Assembly (NCBI GenBank): GCA_000955785.1
Contig: JYOD01000017.1
Span: forward strand, 228,063-292,062
Source of the DNA: Burkholderiaceae bacterium 16
Lineage (GTDB): Bacteria; Pseudomonadota; Gammaproteobacteria; Burkholderiales; Burkholderiaceae
DNA length: 64,000 nt
Reading direction: 5' to 3'
Of this stretch, positions 8,298-17,675 are shown piece after piece (within the stretch, counting starts at the first letter, position 1; every line of letters starts with the position of its first letter). The position numbers and the translations under genes are program-made. The notes beneath the pieces were generated by a model that was given only the letters and a program-made list of their open reading frames with translations, ran no database searches and was not told the DNA's origin.

Positions 8298-9707
8298 ATG
8301 AACGAAGACACGCGGATTGCACCTATCGAGCGAATCGTCTATTCGCGCCGGCACGGATCCACCGGCACCCTTATCGGCCACAGCGCGCGGCGGCGCCGCC
8401 TGATTCAGGCCGCCGGGGCAACCGCACTCGCTGCGGGCCTTGGCCCCTTTGTGCTGCCACGTCGGGCGCGGGCGGCCAAACACACCTTGAAGATCCTCCA
8501 GTGGAACCACTTCGTACCGGGCTACGACAAGTGGTTCGACAACACCTACGTGAAGGAATGGGGCCAGCGCAACGATACCGAGGTCATCGTCGATCACGTG
8601 GGAATCCCCGCGTTGGCCACGCGGGCCGCGGCCGAGGTTTCCGCGCAAAAAGGGCACGACCTGTTCATGTTCCTGTCGCCGCCCCCGGTGTACGAGGAGC
8701 AGGTCATCGATCACCGCGAGATCTACGAGGAATGCCAGCGCAAGCATGGCAGGCCGGTCGAGCTGGCGATCAAAAGTACGTATAACCCGAAGACGAAGAA
8801 GTACTTCGGCTTTTCCGACAGCTTCGTGCCGGACCCGATCAACTATCGCAAGGACCTTTGGGACGACGTTGGCATGGCCGCGCCCGATAACTGGCTGGAT
8901 GTACTTGCAGCGGGCAGGAAGATCAAGCAGAAACGCAATATTCCGGTCGGCATTGGCTTGTCCGCGGAACTCGACACCGCGATGGCGATGCGAGCCATCC
9001 TCTATGCATTCGGCGGCTCGGTGCAGGATGAGCGCCATACCGTGGTGCTGAACTCGAAAAATACGCTGGAGGCAGTCAAGTTCGTCAAGGCGCTGTACCA
9101 GGAAACCATGACGGCGGAGGTCTTGGCGTGGGACCCTTCGTCCAATAACCGAGCCATGCTCGCAGGCAAGATCTCGCTTTGCCTGAACGCGATTTCCATC
9201 ACCCGCGAAGGCGAGAACAAGAACCTGCCGGTCACGCCGGACATCTGGCTCACGCAGGCCCTGCAAGGGCCGGTGCGGCGCATCGGCCTGGAGCATGTGA
9301 TGGATTGCTACGTGATCTGGAAGTTCGCCGAGAACATTGCGGGCGCCAAGAAGTTCCTGGTGGACTATATCGACCACTTCCGCGACGGCTTCCTTGGCAG
9401 CGAGTTCTACAACTTCCCGTGCTTCCCGGGCACGGTGCCGGACCTGCAGAAGCTGATCGCCGACGATCCCAAGGCCAGGCCGCGCGACAAGTACAAAGTA
9501 CTGGGCAGCCTGAGGAATCAGGCCACCAACGTCGGCTTCCCTGGCTATGCCAATGCGGCCACCGACGAGATCTTCAATACCTGGGTGCTCAACACCATGT
9601 TCGCCAAGGCCGCCACTGGCGACGAGACGCCGGAGAATGCCATTCGCGCCGCGGATGCGTCCTGCAAGCGGATCTTCGCCAAGTGGCGGGAAAAAGGGCT
9701 GGTATGA
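8298..9707 (+). CDS. ABC importer substrate-binding protein, sugar/polyol type
   Basis: 469 residues; start ATG 8298 has GGAGG five bases upstream. A basic SARRRRLIQAAG stretch followed by a hydrophobic core and an RARAA cleavage region looks like a Tat-type or strongly basic signal peptide after an unusually long 30-residue n-region. The mature part resembles family 1 extracellular solute-binding proteins (segments such as LKILQWNHFVPGYDKWF and NYRKDLWDDVG). It begins a four-gene operon with one ATPase and two MalF/MalG-type permeases. The transported compound cannot be read from the sequence; the adjacent kbl-tdh genes are transcribed away from it and give no firm clue. Confidence 0.8.
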   Translation: MNEDTRIAPIERIVYSRRHGSTGTLIGHSARRRRLIQAAGATALAAGLGPFVLPRRARAAKHTLKILQWNHFVPGYDKWFDNTYVKEWGQRNDTEVIVDHVGIPALATRAAAEVSAQKGHDLFMFLSPPPVYEEQVIDHREIYEECQRKHGRPVELAIKSTYNPKTKKYFGFSDSFVPDPINYRKDLWDDVGMAAPDNWLDVLAAGRKIKQKRNIPVGIGLSAELDTAMAMRAILYAFGGSVQDERHTVVLNSKNTLEAVKFVKALYQETMTAEVLAWDPSSNNRAMLAGKISLCLNAISITREGENKNLPVTPDIWLTQALQGPVRRIGLEHVMDCYVIWKFAENIAGAKKFLVDYIDHFRDGFLGSEFYNFPCFPGTVPDLQKLIADDPKARPRDKYKVLGSLRNQATNVGFPGYANAATDEIFNTWVLNTMFAKAATGDETPENAIRAADASCKRIFAKWREKGLV

Positions 9708-9757
9708 GCCGCCCCCGCCGGGCCGGCGGTGTCGGGACGGGCGTGGGCCGATGAGCC

Positions 9758-10801
9758 ATGGCCACGGTGGAGACCCGCTCGCTCACCAAGCGCTTCGACG
9801 GCGGCAACGCCGTCGACGGCATCAGCCTTGCCGTGCGCGAGGCCGAGTTCCTGGTGCTGCTGGGCCCGTCAGGCTCGGGCAAGACCACCTTGCTGCGCCT
9901 GATCGCCGGGTTGGAAGCGCCCACCTCCGGCGACATCCTGGTGGGCGGCCGTGTGGTCACCGGGCTGCCGCCGCGCGCGCACAACATGGCAATGGTGTTC
10001 CAGAGCTACGCGCTCTATCCGCACCTGAGCGTGGCCGGCAACATCGCCTTCCCGCTGCAGGCGCAGCGCATGCCGCGCGAGGCGATCGCGCGCAAGGTGA
10101 ACTGGGCCGCGGCGCTGTTCGGCATCGGCCACCTGCTGGCGCGCAAGCCGCGCCAGCTCTCCGGCGGCGAGCGCCAGCGGGTGGCGCTGGCGCGCGCGGT
10201 GGTGCGCGATCCGGTGGCCTTCCTGCTGGACGAGCCGCTCTCCAATCTGGACGCCAAGCTTAGGACTTCCGCGCGCGAGGAATTGCAGCAGTTGCAGCGG
10301 CGCCTGGCGGCCACCACGATCTACGTGACGCACGACCAGATTGAGGCGCTGGCGCTGGGCGATCGGGTCGCCATCCTCGACCACGGCCGCGTGCACCAGA
10401 TCGGCACGCCGCAGCAAGTGTACGAGCAGCCGGCCGATACGTTCGTGGCCACGTTCATCGGCTCGCCGCCGATGAACCTGGTCGATACGGATGCGGTGGT
10501 GACGGGCTTCCGGCCGGAGCACTTCCTGCCGCGCGGTGTCTACGGCGATGATGAAATGCTGGAACCCTTTCCGTTCCATGTCACCCGTGTCGAGAACCTC
10601 GGTTCCGACCGGCTGGTGTACGGCTTGCTGGAGCCACCGCTGCCGCCCGCCAAGGTCATCTCGCGGATTCCCTGCACGGTCACCTTCCCGCTGGAGACCG
10701 GTGCGCGCTACCCGTTCGTGGTGCGGCATGCCGACCTGAGGCGCTTTGATCCGCGTTCCGGCGCCAGCGTGAGCGCGGCGCCGTCAGGGAGGCCCGCATG
10801 A
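9758..10801 (+). CDS. ABC importer ATPase, MalK/UgpC type
   Basis: 347 residues. Walker A GPSGSGKTT, signature LSGGERQRVALARA, Walker B FLLDEPLSNLD and the switch His in YVTHDQIEA are all intact. A C-terminal TOBE-like region follows from about residue 240 (TGFRPEHF), as in CUT1-type ATPases. The stop overlaps the next start (ATGA), so it is translationally coupled to the first permease. It energises import through the two following membrane subunits. Confidence 0.9.
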   Translation: MATVETRSLTKRFDGGNAVDGISLAVREAEFLVLLGPSGSGKTTLLRLIAGLEAPTSGDILVGGRVVTGLPPRAHNMAMVFQSYALYPHLSVAGNIAFPLQAQRMPREAIARKVNWAAALFGIGHLLARKPRQLSGGERQRVALARAVVRDPVAFLLDEPLSNLDAKLRTSAREELQQLQRRLAATTIYVTHDQIEALALGDRVAILDHGRVHQIGTPQQVYEQPADTFVATFIGSPPMNLVDTDAVVTGFRPEHFLPRGVYGDDEMLEPFPFHVTRVENLGSDRLVYGLLEPPLPPAKVISRIPCTVTFPLETGARYPFVVRHADLRRFDPRSGASVSAAPSGRPA

Positions 10802-11730
10802 GCGCCCGATCTTCCGCCGCGCTTGCGCCACAGGCCGGCGCCTGGCATGTGCTGGAGGGCGAGCGCTGGCTCGGCGTCCTGATGCTGGCGCCGGCACTCA
10901 TCTATATCGCGCTGCTGCTCGGCTTTCCCTTCCTGCTGTCGATCTACTACAGCCTGTCCGACATTACCGTGGGCAGCCGCGCCATGCATTTCGTTGGCCT
11001 GGAGAATTTCCGGCGCATCGTGCAGACCCCCACCTTCTGGCGCTCGCTCGGCAATGCGCTTGTGTTCACGCTGGCGTCGCAGGCGCTGGTGGTGATTCTG
11101 GCCAAGATCCTGGCGTTGGCACTGCTGCGCGACTTTCGCGGCAAATGGCTGGTGCGGCTGCTGATCCTGCTGCCGTGGGTGGCGCCGATCTCGCTGGGTT
11201 CGATCGGCTGGCTGTGGATCTTCGATCCGGTCTACAGCATCATCAACTGGACGCTGCGCGCGCTCGGCCTGCTTGGCCCGAATACCTGGCCGATCTGGCT
11301 GGGCCAGCCGGACCTGGCCATGGCGTCGGTGATCCTGGTGGATGTCTGGCGCCTGCTGCCGCTGGCCACGGTCATCATCCTGGCCGGCCTGCATGGCATC
11401 CCGCAGGATATCCATGACGCCGCCGCCATGGACGGCGCCGGTTTCTGGCGCCACCTGTTCCGCATCAATATCCCGCTGGTGATGCCGATCATGCTGGTGG
11501 CGCTTCTGTTCGGCATCGTGTTTACGCTCACCGACATGATCATCATCTTCGTGCTGACGCGTGGCGGGCCTTACGACACCACGCAGGTGCTGGCCAGCCT
11601 GGCATTTTTCACCGGCATCCAGGGCGGCGACCTGGCCGAGGGCGCGGCGATTTCGCTGTTCCTGTTCCCGCTGCTGGTAGCGGTGGTGGCCCTGCTGCTG
11701 ACCGTCGCCAACCGCGCGGAGGTAGCCTGA
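10798..11730 (+). CDS. ABC importer permease, MalF/UgpA type
   Basis: 310 residues with about six membrane helices; the first helix begins at about residue 25 (GVLMLAPALIYIALL). The EAA loop that docks to the ATPase is visible as DAAAMDGAGFWRHLFRINIP. Overlaps the ATPase gene by four bases and is one base short of abutting the second permease. Forms the channel heterodimer with the product of 11732-12598. Confidence 0.88.
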   Translation: MSARSSAALAPQAGAWHVLEGERWLGVLMLAPALIYIALLLGFPFLLSIYYSLSDITVGSRAMHFVGLENFRRIVQTPTFWRSLGNALVFTLASQALVVILAKILALALLRDFRGKWLVRLLILLPWVAPISLGSIGWLWIFDPVYSIINWTLRALGLLGPNTWPIWLGQPDLAMASVILVDVWRLLPLATVIILAGLHGIPQDIHDAAAMDGAGFWRHLFRINIPLVMPIMLVALLFGIVFTLTDMIIIFVLTRGGPYDTTQVLASLAFFTGIQGGDLAEGAAISLFLFPLLVAVVALLLTVANRAEVA

Positions 11731-11731
11731 A

Positions 11732-12598
11732 ATGCGTGCCGATGCAAATCGCTGGAAGCACCGTGGCGAGCGCTGGGGCGCACGCTTCGGCCATGTCGCC
11801 ATCCTTGCCGTCTTCGCGGGGTTCTGTGCTTTTCCCTTCTACTGGATGCTGATCACCACCTTCAAGGATGTCCACGACCTGATCAACACCGCCAACAACC
11901 CCTTCCTGTTCAACCAGCCGCCCACCCTGGACAACCTGCGCGTGCTGTTCCTGGAGACGCAGTACCTGCGCTGGATCGCCAATACGCTGCTGGTGGGGGC
12001 GATGGTGGTGGCCATCACCCTGCTGCTGGCGGTGCCCGCCGGCTACAGCCTGGCCCGGCTGGCAGGCAGCCGCGGGCGGCAGCTGGCGATCGCCATCTTC
12101 CTGACCTACCTGATCCCGCCCACCATCCTGTTCATTCCCTTCTCCCGCATCATCGGCGCGCTCGGGCTGCAGGATTCGCTGTGGTCGCTGGTGCTGGTGT
12201 ACCCGAGCTTCACCGTGCCTTTCTGCACCTGGCTGATGATGGGTTTTTTCAAGGCGGTGCCGCGCGATATCGAAGAGGCGGCGATGATGGACGGGCTGAG
12301 CCGCTTCGGCGCCTTCCTGAAGGTGGTGGTGCCGCTATCGTCGGCCGGCATCCTGACCGTGGTCATCTTCACGCTGACGCTGGTGATGCAGGAATTCGTC
12401 TATGCCCTTACCTTTATCACCAGTTCGTCGCAGTACACCGTCAGTGTTGGCGTGCCGACCTTCCTGGTGCGCGGGGACGTCTATTTCTGGGGCTCCCTGA
12501 TGGGCGCCTGCCTGGTCGTCAGCGTGCCGGTAGCGGTGCTCTACAACTTGTTCGTCGACCGCTTTGTCGCAGGTTTCACCGTGGGCGCGGTGAAGTGA
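11732..12598 (+). CDS. ABC importer permease, MalG/UgpE type
   Basis: 288 residues, six predicted membrane helices, EAA loop EEAAMMDGLSRFGAFLKVVVP. The first helix (ILAVFAGFCAFPFYWMLITTFK) is typical of MalG-type subunits. Last gene of the importer operon; a hairpin candidate follows within 25 bases. Confidence 0.88.
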   Translation: MRADANRWKHRGERWGARFGHVAILAVFAGFCAFPFYWMLITTFKDVHDLINTANNPFLFNQPPTLDNLRVLFLETQYLRWIANTLLVGAMVVAITLLLAVPAGYSLARLAGSRGRQLAIAIFLTYLIPPTILFIPFSRIIGALGLQDSLWSLVLVYPSFTVPFCTWLMMGFFKAVPRDIEEAAMMDGLSRFGAFLKVVVPLSSAGILTVVIFTLTLVMQEFVYALTFITSSSQYTVSVGVPTFLVRGDVYFWGSLMGACLVVSVPVAVLYNLFVDRFVAGFTVGAVK

Positions 12599-12618
12599 GC
12601 GGGTTTGGCTGTGGGCGG

Positions 12619-12644
12619 TGCTGCGCGCCTGATGCGCAGCATTT
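12619..12644 (+). terminator. Probable terminator of the ABC importer operon
   Basis: Perfect 8-bp stem, TGCTGCGC and GCGCAGCA, with a 7-base loop and a short TTT after it, 20 bases past the last stop codon. The T-tract is weak. Confidence 0.5.
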
Positions 12645-12743
12645 CCGCTTCGGGCAGCCGGGCAGCGCCGGGCGCGAATCCTCGGCCAGCACAGATGCCA
12701 TGAGCGCTAGCCGCCAGCCAGGGGGGCGGCCCGGCAATGCGTG

Positions 12744-13475
12744 CTACGACGGGGCGCCTGCGCCTTGCATCTTCGCCGTCGCGTGCTCCGCACGCGGTTG
12801 CCCCTTGCTCTGCGTCGCCGCTTCGCCAAAATTGCACAGATAGCTCATCACCATGTCCGGCACATGCTGCAGCCGGGATGCCACCCGCTCCGGCGCGGCA
12901 AGATCCACGCCAAGCACGAACGACAACGTGTAGCGGTTCGAGATGAAGTACGAACCCAACCCGGAGATGGAAACATAGAGATCGACCCAATCCGCATCCG
13001 GCCTGAACACGCCTTGCTCCTTGCCGCGTTCGAGGATCTCCGCCAGCGCGCTTTTCAGCGGATTGAACATGGCAGGGATGATCTTGGATTTGCGAATGTG
13101 CTCCGCCTTGTGCAGGTTCTCCGTACCCAACAGCAAGATGAATTCCGGTTGCTCAATGAAATGCTGGATGGTGTGCATCACCAGCGCGCGCATATCGTCC
13201 ACCGGGCTCTTGCCGGTCAGGCCGAGTTCGTTCTGCCGCTCGCGCATGGCGGCATAGGCGCGCTCCATGACTTCTATGAACAGCGCCTCCTTGCTGTCGA
13301 AGTAGTGGTAGACCAGGTTCTTGCTGATCTTGCTGCGGGCCACGATGCTGTCCACGCGCGCGCCGTCAAAGCCCTTGGCGGCGAATTCCTTCGACGCCAT
13401 CTGGAGGATCTTCTCGCGCGTGGCCTGGGCGTCGCGCGGCTTTGGCTTGCGCGCGGTCTTTGCGGTCACTGGCAT
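12744..13475 (-). CDS. TetR-family transcriptional regulator of the hyu/ABC operon
   Basis: 243 residues from ATG 13475, chosen because GAGGAA lies upstream; an ATG at 13490 in frame is possible but has a poor ribosome site. The N-terminal HTH is typical: REKILQMASKEFAAKGFDG, then SKNLVYHYFDSKEALF. The C-terminal ligand domain is long and resembles TetR regulators of catabolic operons. It is divergent from hyuA. Two related 16-bp palindromes lie in the intergenic region, one near this gene and one over the hyuA promoter, so repression of both units is inferred. The inducer is unknown. Confidence 0.85.
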   Translation of the reverse strand: MPVTAKTARKPKPRDAQATREKILQMASKEFAAKGFDGARVDSIVARSKISKNLVYHYFDSKEALFIEVMERAYAAMRERQNELGLTGKSPVDDMRALVMHTIQHFIEQPEFILLLGTENLHKAEHIRKSKIIPAMFNPLKSALAEILERGKEQGVFRPDADWVDLYVSISGLGSYFISNRYTLSFVLGVDLAAPERVASRLQHVPDMVMSYLCNFGEAATQSKGQPRAEHATAKMQGAGAPS

Positions 13476-13529
13476 ACGGATGTTCCTCATTAGATTGTCA
13501 TGGCGGGCGGTACTGTGCCGGTGCGCCCG

Positions 13530-13545
13530 CTAACCAGATGGTTAG
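13530..13545. promoter_or_regulatory. Operator-like palindrome 1 (TetR side)
   Basis: CTAACCA-GA-TGGTTAG, a perfect 7-2-7 inverted repeat, 55 bases upstream of the TetR start. It matches palindrome 2 (13654-13669) at 12 of 16 positions. Confidence 0.6.
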
Positions 13546-13623
13546 TGTACACCCCCTGAAGCACACTGCAAGGAGGCCGCCAAGCCAGCCCTGGCGCCAT
13601 TCTGGTGCTCAGTGAAAACCCGG

Positions 13624-13652
13624 TTGACAAGCAAAATCCCCTCTTCTATTGT
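13624..13652 (+). promoter_or_regulatory. Sigma-70-type promoter of hyuA
   Basis: TTGACA (13624-13629, perfect -35) and TATTGT (13647-13652) are separated by exactly 17 bases. The element points to hyuA, and palindrome 2 begins two bases after the -10 hexamer. Confidence 0.65.
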
Positions 13653-13653
13653 A

Positions 13654-13669
13654 CTGACTAGTTAGTTAG
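13654..13669. promoter_or_regulatory. Operator-like palindrome 2 (hyuA side)
   Basis: CTGACTA-GT-TAGTTAG, a 7-2-7 inverted repeat with one mismatch, placed at the expected transcription start of hyuA. A bound TetR protein here would block initiation. Confidence 0.6.
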
Positions 13670-13750
13670 CAGATCGGTCAGTGCGCGTTCCGGGACAACG
13701 GAATGCGCGGCACGCGCAAGTCGCCCGTGCCTCACATCCTTGGAGTTGAC

Positions 13751-15880
13751 ATGGTTCAAGCGGGAAGCAATGCGGGCGTTCGGGTTGGGTGCGATATCGG
13801 GGGCACTTTCACGGACATCGTCCTGGCGATGCCGGACGGGCGCCTGTTCGTCAACAAGACATCGACCACGCCGCATGACCTGGGCGAGGCCATCGTCACT
13901 GGCCTGAAGGCGCTGATCGAGCAGGCCGGGATCGCCCCGGGCGACATCACGGAAATCGTCCATGGCACCACCACGGCGTCCAACACGATTCTGCAGAAGG
14001 TGGGGGCGCGCACCGGCGTGCTGACCACGGCGGGCTTTCGCGACGTGCTGGAGATCGGCCGCATCCGCACCCCGACCATGTTCGACCTGGGCTGGCAGAA
14101 GCCGCAGCCGCTGGCGGCGCGCCGTTATCGCCGCGGGCTGAACGAGCGCATCGATGCGCGCGGCAATATCATCGTGCCGCTGAACGTGGACGAAGTACTG
14201 GCCGTGGCGCGGGGGCTGGTGGAGGAGGGCGTGGAGGCGCTGGCCATCTGCTTTATCAACAGCTATATCAACCCGGTGCACGAGCTGGAAGCGAAGATGC
14301 AACTGGAGCGGGAGTTTCCCCGCCTGCTGGTGACTGCATCGTGCGATGTCCTACCGGAGATCAAGGAGTACGAGCGCACCAGCACCACGGTGGTCAATGC
14401 CTACATCCTGCCGGCCATGCGCACTTACCTGCGACGCCTGAAGGATGACCTGGCCCGCATGGGCGTGTCGGCATCGCTGCAAGTGATGGCGTCCAACGGC
14501 GGCATGATGGGCGTGGGCAGCGCCAGCGAGAAGCCGGTGTTTGCCGTGGCCTCCGGCCCGGCCGGCGGCGTGGCGGGCGCGGCGCAGATCGGCGCGCTCG
14601 GCGGCGGGCGCGACCTGATCGTATTCGACATGGGCGGCACTACCGCCAAGGCCTCCATCATCACCGACGGCACGCCATCGCTCACCACCGAGTACGAATT
14701 CCGCGACGGCATCAGCGCGCCGAGCCGCTTCGTCAAAGGCGGCGGCTATGTGCTGAAAGTACCGGCAATCGATATCGCTGAGGTGGGCGCAGGCGGCGGC
14801 TCGCTGGCCTGGATGGATGCCGGCGGCCTGCTGTGCGTGGGCCCGGAATCGGCCGGCGCCAACCCGGGGCCGGCGTGCTATGGGCGCGGCAACGATCGTC
14901 CCACGGTGACCGATGCCAATATGGTGCTCGGTTACCTGAATCCCCAAGCGCTGGCGGGCGGCAGCCTCAAGGTGGACCCCGAGCAATCGCGCCGCGCCAT
15001 CGACACGCACATCGGCGCGCCGCTCAAGCTAGATACGCTGGCAGCGGCGCATGGCATCCGCCATGTGGCGAACGTGAGCATGGCGCGCGCGTTGCGTGCC
15101 GTGACGGTGGAACGTGGGCGCGACCCGCGCGACATGACGATGATCGCCTTTGGTGGCGGGGGGCCGCTGCACGCGGTGGACGTGGCCATGCTGCTGGGCA
15201 TCAAGCGCGTGATCGCGCCGGTGATGGCAGGCGTATTCTGCTCGGCCGGCATGCTGTGCGCGGATGCGGAGCATAACTTCGTCAAGGCCATCCTGCGGCC
15301 ACTGGCGGATTGCGACGCTGCTGGCATCGGCGCGGTGATCGATGAACTGCGCCAGCAAGGCCTCGCCATTCTCGCGCTGGAAGGCTATCCGGAAGCAGCG
15401 GTCGAGATGGCGGTGGGCATCGACCTGCGCTACCTTGGCCAGAGCTCGGAGCTGACCATCCCGCTGCCCGGCGGCGAGAGCGGCAAGGCGCCTGACGCTG
15501 CCGCGTTCGCCCGACTGATCGAGGACTTTGGCGTGCAGTACCAGCAAACCTTCGGCTATCGTAACGACGAGCCTCTGGAGTTGGTGAACGTGCGCCTGAG
15601 CGCTTATGGCCGCAGCGACCAGCGGCTGGATTTCAACGCGACCCAGGTGGATGCCAGCGCGCTGCATGGTGTTGCCGGCACGCGCCAGGTCAGCTTCGGG
15701 CGCGACCAGGCGCAGCGCGAGACTCTGCTGATCCCGCGCTCGGCCATGACGGATGCGCCGCGCCAGGGCCCGCTCATCATCGAGTCGTACGACACCACCA
15801 TCGTCGTGCCGCCGGGCGCCTCGGCGCGGGCGGACAAGATCGGCAACATCATCATCGATATCGCCCAGGAGGCAGCATGA
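13751..15880 (+). CDS. hyuA: Hydantoinase/oxoprolinase subunit A
   Basis: 709 residues from ATG 13751 (GGAG five bases upstream). ASKHA-fold ATPase: phosphate-1 loop DIGGTFTD (15-22), HGTTTASNTILQ, and a second phosphate loop VFDMGGTTAK near 293-302. HyuA/HyuB pairs carry out ATP-dependent opening of cyclic amides (5-oxoproline, N-methylhydantoin) or, in relatives, ATP-dependent carboxylation of ketones. Which reaction applies cannot be read here. There is no third small subunit as in acetone carboxylase, which favours a hydantoinase/oxoprolinase-type activity. Overlaps hyuB by four bases and is followed by a dedicated importer. Confidence 0.88.
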   Translation: MVQAGSNAGVRVGCDIGGTFTDIVLAMPDGRLFVNKTSTTPHDLGEAIVTGLKALIEQAGIAPGDITEIVHGTTTASNTILQKVGARTGVLTTAGFRDVLEIGRIRTPTMFDLGWQKPQPLAARRYRRGLNERIDARGNIIVPLNVDEVLAVARGLVEEGVEALAICFINSYINPVHELEAKMQLEREFPRLLVTASCDVLPEIKEYERTSTTVVNAYILPAMRTYLRRLKDDLARMGVSASLQVMASNGGMMGVGSASEKPVFAVASGPAGGVAGAAQIGALGGGRDLIVFDMGGTTAKASIITDGTPSLTTEYEFRDGISAPSRFVKGGGYVLKVPAIDIAEVGAGGGSLAWMDAGGLLCVGPESAGANPGPACYGRGNDRPTVTDANMVLGYLNPQALAGGSLKVDPEQSRRAIDTHIGAPLKLDTLAAAHGIRHVANVSMARALRAVTVERGRDPRDMTMIAFGGGGPLHAVDVAMLLGIKRVIAPVMAGVFCSAGMLCADAEHNFVKAILRPLADCDAAGIGAVIDELRQQGLAILALEGYPEAAVEMAVGIDLRYLGQSSELTIPLPGGESGKAPDAAAFARLIEDFGVQYQQTFGYRNDEPLELVNVRLSAYGRSDQRLDFNATQVDASALHGVAGTRQVSFGRDQAQRETLLIPRSAMTDAPRQGPLIIESYDTTIVVPPGASARADKIGNIIIDIAQEAA

Positions 15881-17610
15881 GCACGCAGTTCGACCCGGTG
15901 ACCTTCGCGGTCGTCAAGAACGCGATGGACTCCATCGTCGACGAAGTGGCCTACACGGTCATTCGCACGGCGCGCTCGGAGATCGTCAAGGACGTGATGG
16001 ACTACTCGGCCGCGATCTGCGACCGGCATGGCCGCATGGTGGCGCAGGCCAAGACCATCGCGCTGCACCTGGGGGCGATTCCCGAGGCCATGGAGGCGGT
16101 GCAGGCGCGCTACGGCAATGCGCTGAACCCGGGCGACGCGGTGATCGTCAACGACCCCTACCAGGGCGGCATGCACCTGCCGGACATCTTCATGTTCGTG
16201 CCGTTCTTCTACGGCGGCGAGCTGGAAGGCTACTGCGTGGTGATCTGCCACCACACCGACGTGGGCGGCCGCGTGCCGGGTTCCAACGCCAGCGACTCCA
16301 CCGAGATCTACCAGGAAGGGCTGCGCATCCCGGTGCTCAAGCTCTATGAGGGTGGCAAGGTCAATGAGACGCTGGAGCGCATCATCGCGCAGAACGTGCG
16401 CTTGCCCGACCGCGTACTGGGCGACCTGAAGGCGCAGTACGCCGCCACCCAGGTGGGCGTGCGCGAGCTCGCCTCGCTGTTCGACCGCTACGGCCGGGAC
16501 GATACGCGCGCCTACCTGAACGAGTTGCTCGACTACGCCGAACGCCTCACGCGGGAAGAGATCCGCAAATGGCCCAAGGGCACCTTCCACTTCACCGACT
16601 ACATCGACGACGATGGCTTGTCGCCGGAGCCGATCCCCATTCAGGTTGCGCTGACAGTGCATGAGGATTACGTCAGCGCGGACTACACGGGCTCGTCGCC
16701 ACAAGTGCGCGCGGCCATCAACTCCACGCTGTCGTACACCAAGTCGTGCACCTACCTGAGCGTGCGCTGCGCATTGAAGGGCGACGTGCCGAACAACGCC
16801 GGCGTATTCCGCTGCATCGAGGTGCGCGTGCCGGAAGGCTCCGTGCTCAATCCCTTGCCGCCGAGCGCGGTGGCGGCGCGCGCGCTGACGGGCTACCGTG
16901 TGTTCGATGCGATGCTCGGCGCGCTGGCGCAAGTGGTGCCGGAACGTATTCCCGCCGCCGGAGAAGGCGGCAACACGGTGGTGTGCCTGTCCGGCATGAG
17001 CGATGAGAACAAGCCCTACATCATCGTGGACATGATCTGTGGCGCATGGGGCGCGCGCCCTGCCAGCGATGGCATCGAGGCCATCACCAATGCCTCTCAG
17101 AACCTTTCGAACACGCCGGTGGAAACGCTGGAAGCGCAGCATCCCGTGCGCGTGGAGGCCTACGAGCTGGTGGAGGATTCGTGCGGCGCGGGCGAGTTCC
17201 GCGGCGGCTTGGGCATTCGCCGCAGCTATCGCGTGCTGACGCCCAACGCGCTGCTGCAACTGCGTGCCGACCGCATGAAGTTCTCGCCCTACGGCCTGGC
17301 CGGTGGCGGCCCCGCCAGTCCGGCGCGCAACCTGCTGCAACAAGGCGACGAAGTCACGGACCTGCCGAGCAAGGTCGGCATGACGATCGCGCTCAACGAT
17401 GTGGTGACGCATATCCAGCCCGGCGGCGGCGGCTTCGGCGATCCGCTGGCGCGTGACTTCGAGCGCATCCGCCAGGACGTGTGGAATCACAAGCTCACCG
17501 CTGCCTTCGTGCTCGAGCACTACAAGGTGGTGGTGGACCCCGCCACCGGCCAGGTCGATGTACCGTCCACCGCGGCATTGCGCGCGATGCTGCTGGCCAA
17601 GGCGGCGTAG
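15877..17610 (+). CDS. hyuB: Hydantoinase/oxoprolinase subunit B
   Basis: 577 residues, the usual length for subunit B. Typical segments: DPVTFAVVKNAMDSI at the N-terminus, VIVNDPYQGGMHLPD, CHHTDVGGRVPGS and the C-terminal PGGGGFGDP. Coupled to hyuA by an ATGA overlap; the two form the catalytic complex. Substrate unknown. The NMT1/SsuA-type transport genes that follow 65 bases later on the same strand probably supply it. Confidence 0.88.
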   Translation: MSTQFDPVTFAVVKNAMDSIVDEVAYTVIRTARSEIVKDVMDYSAAICDRHGRMVAQAKTIALHLGAIPEAMEAVQARYGNALNPGDAVIVNDPYQGGMHLPDIFMFVPFFYGGELEGYCVVICHHTDVGGRVPGSNASDSTEIYQEGLRIPVLKLYEGGKVNETLERIIAQNVRLPDRVLGDLKAQYAATQVGVRELASLFDRYGRDDTRAYLNELLDYAERLTREEIRKWPKGTFHFTDYIDDDGLSPEPIPIQVALTVHEDYVSADYTGSSPQVRAAINSTLSYTKSCTYLSVRCALKGDVPNNAGVFRCIEVRVPEGSVLNPLPPSAVAARALTGYRVFDAMLGALAQVVPERIPAAGEGGNTVVCLSGMSDENKPYIIVDMICGAWGARPASDGIEAITNASQNLSNTPVETLEAQHPVRVEAYELVEDSCGAGEFRGGLGIRRSYRVLTPNALLQLRADRMKFSPYGLAGGGPASPARNLLQQGDEVTDLPSKVGMTIALNDVVTHIQPGGGGFGDPLARDFERIRQDVWNHKLTAAFVLEHYKVVVDPATGQVDVPSTAALRAMLLAKAA

Positions 17611-17675
17611 TATTTCCGGACGGCTGGCGGCCGTCCGCTTACGCATACCCACAGACACCCCAAGAGGAAATCGAG

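Noticed and set aside
7356..9377. 673-codon open frame on the minus strand
   Set aside because: It crosses both kbl and the binding-protein gene in the wrong frame and has no homology.
9708..9757. Short overlapping frames between the binding protein and ATPase genes
   Set aside because: They are continuations of shifted frames with no initiation site.
15604..17658. 684-codon open frame opposite hyuB
   Set aside because: Antisense shadow of hyuB; composition is low-complexity His/Arg/Ala.
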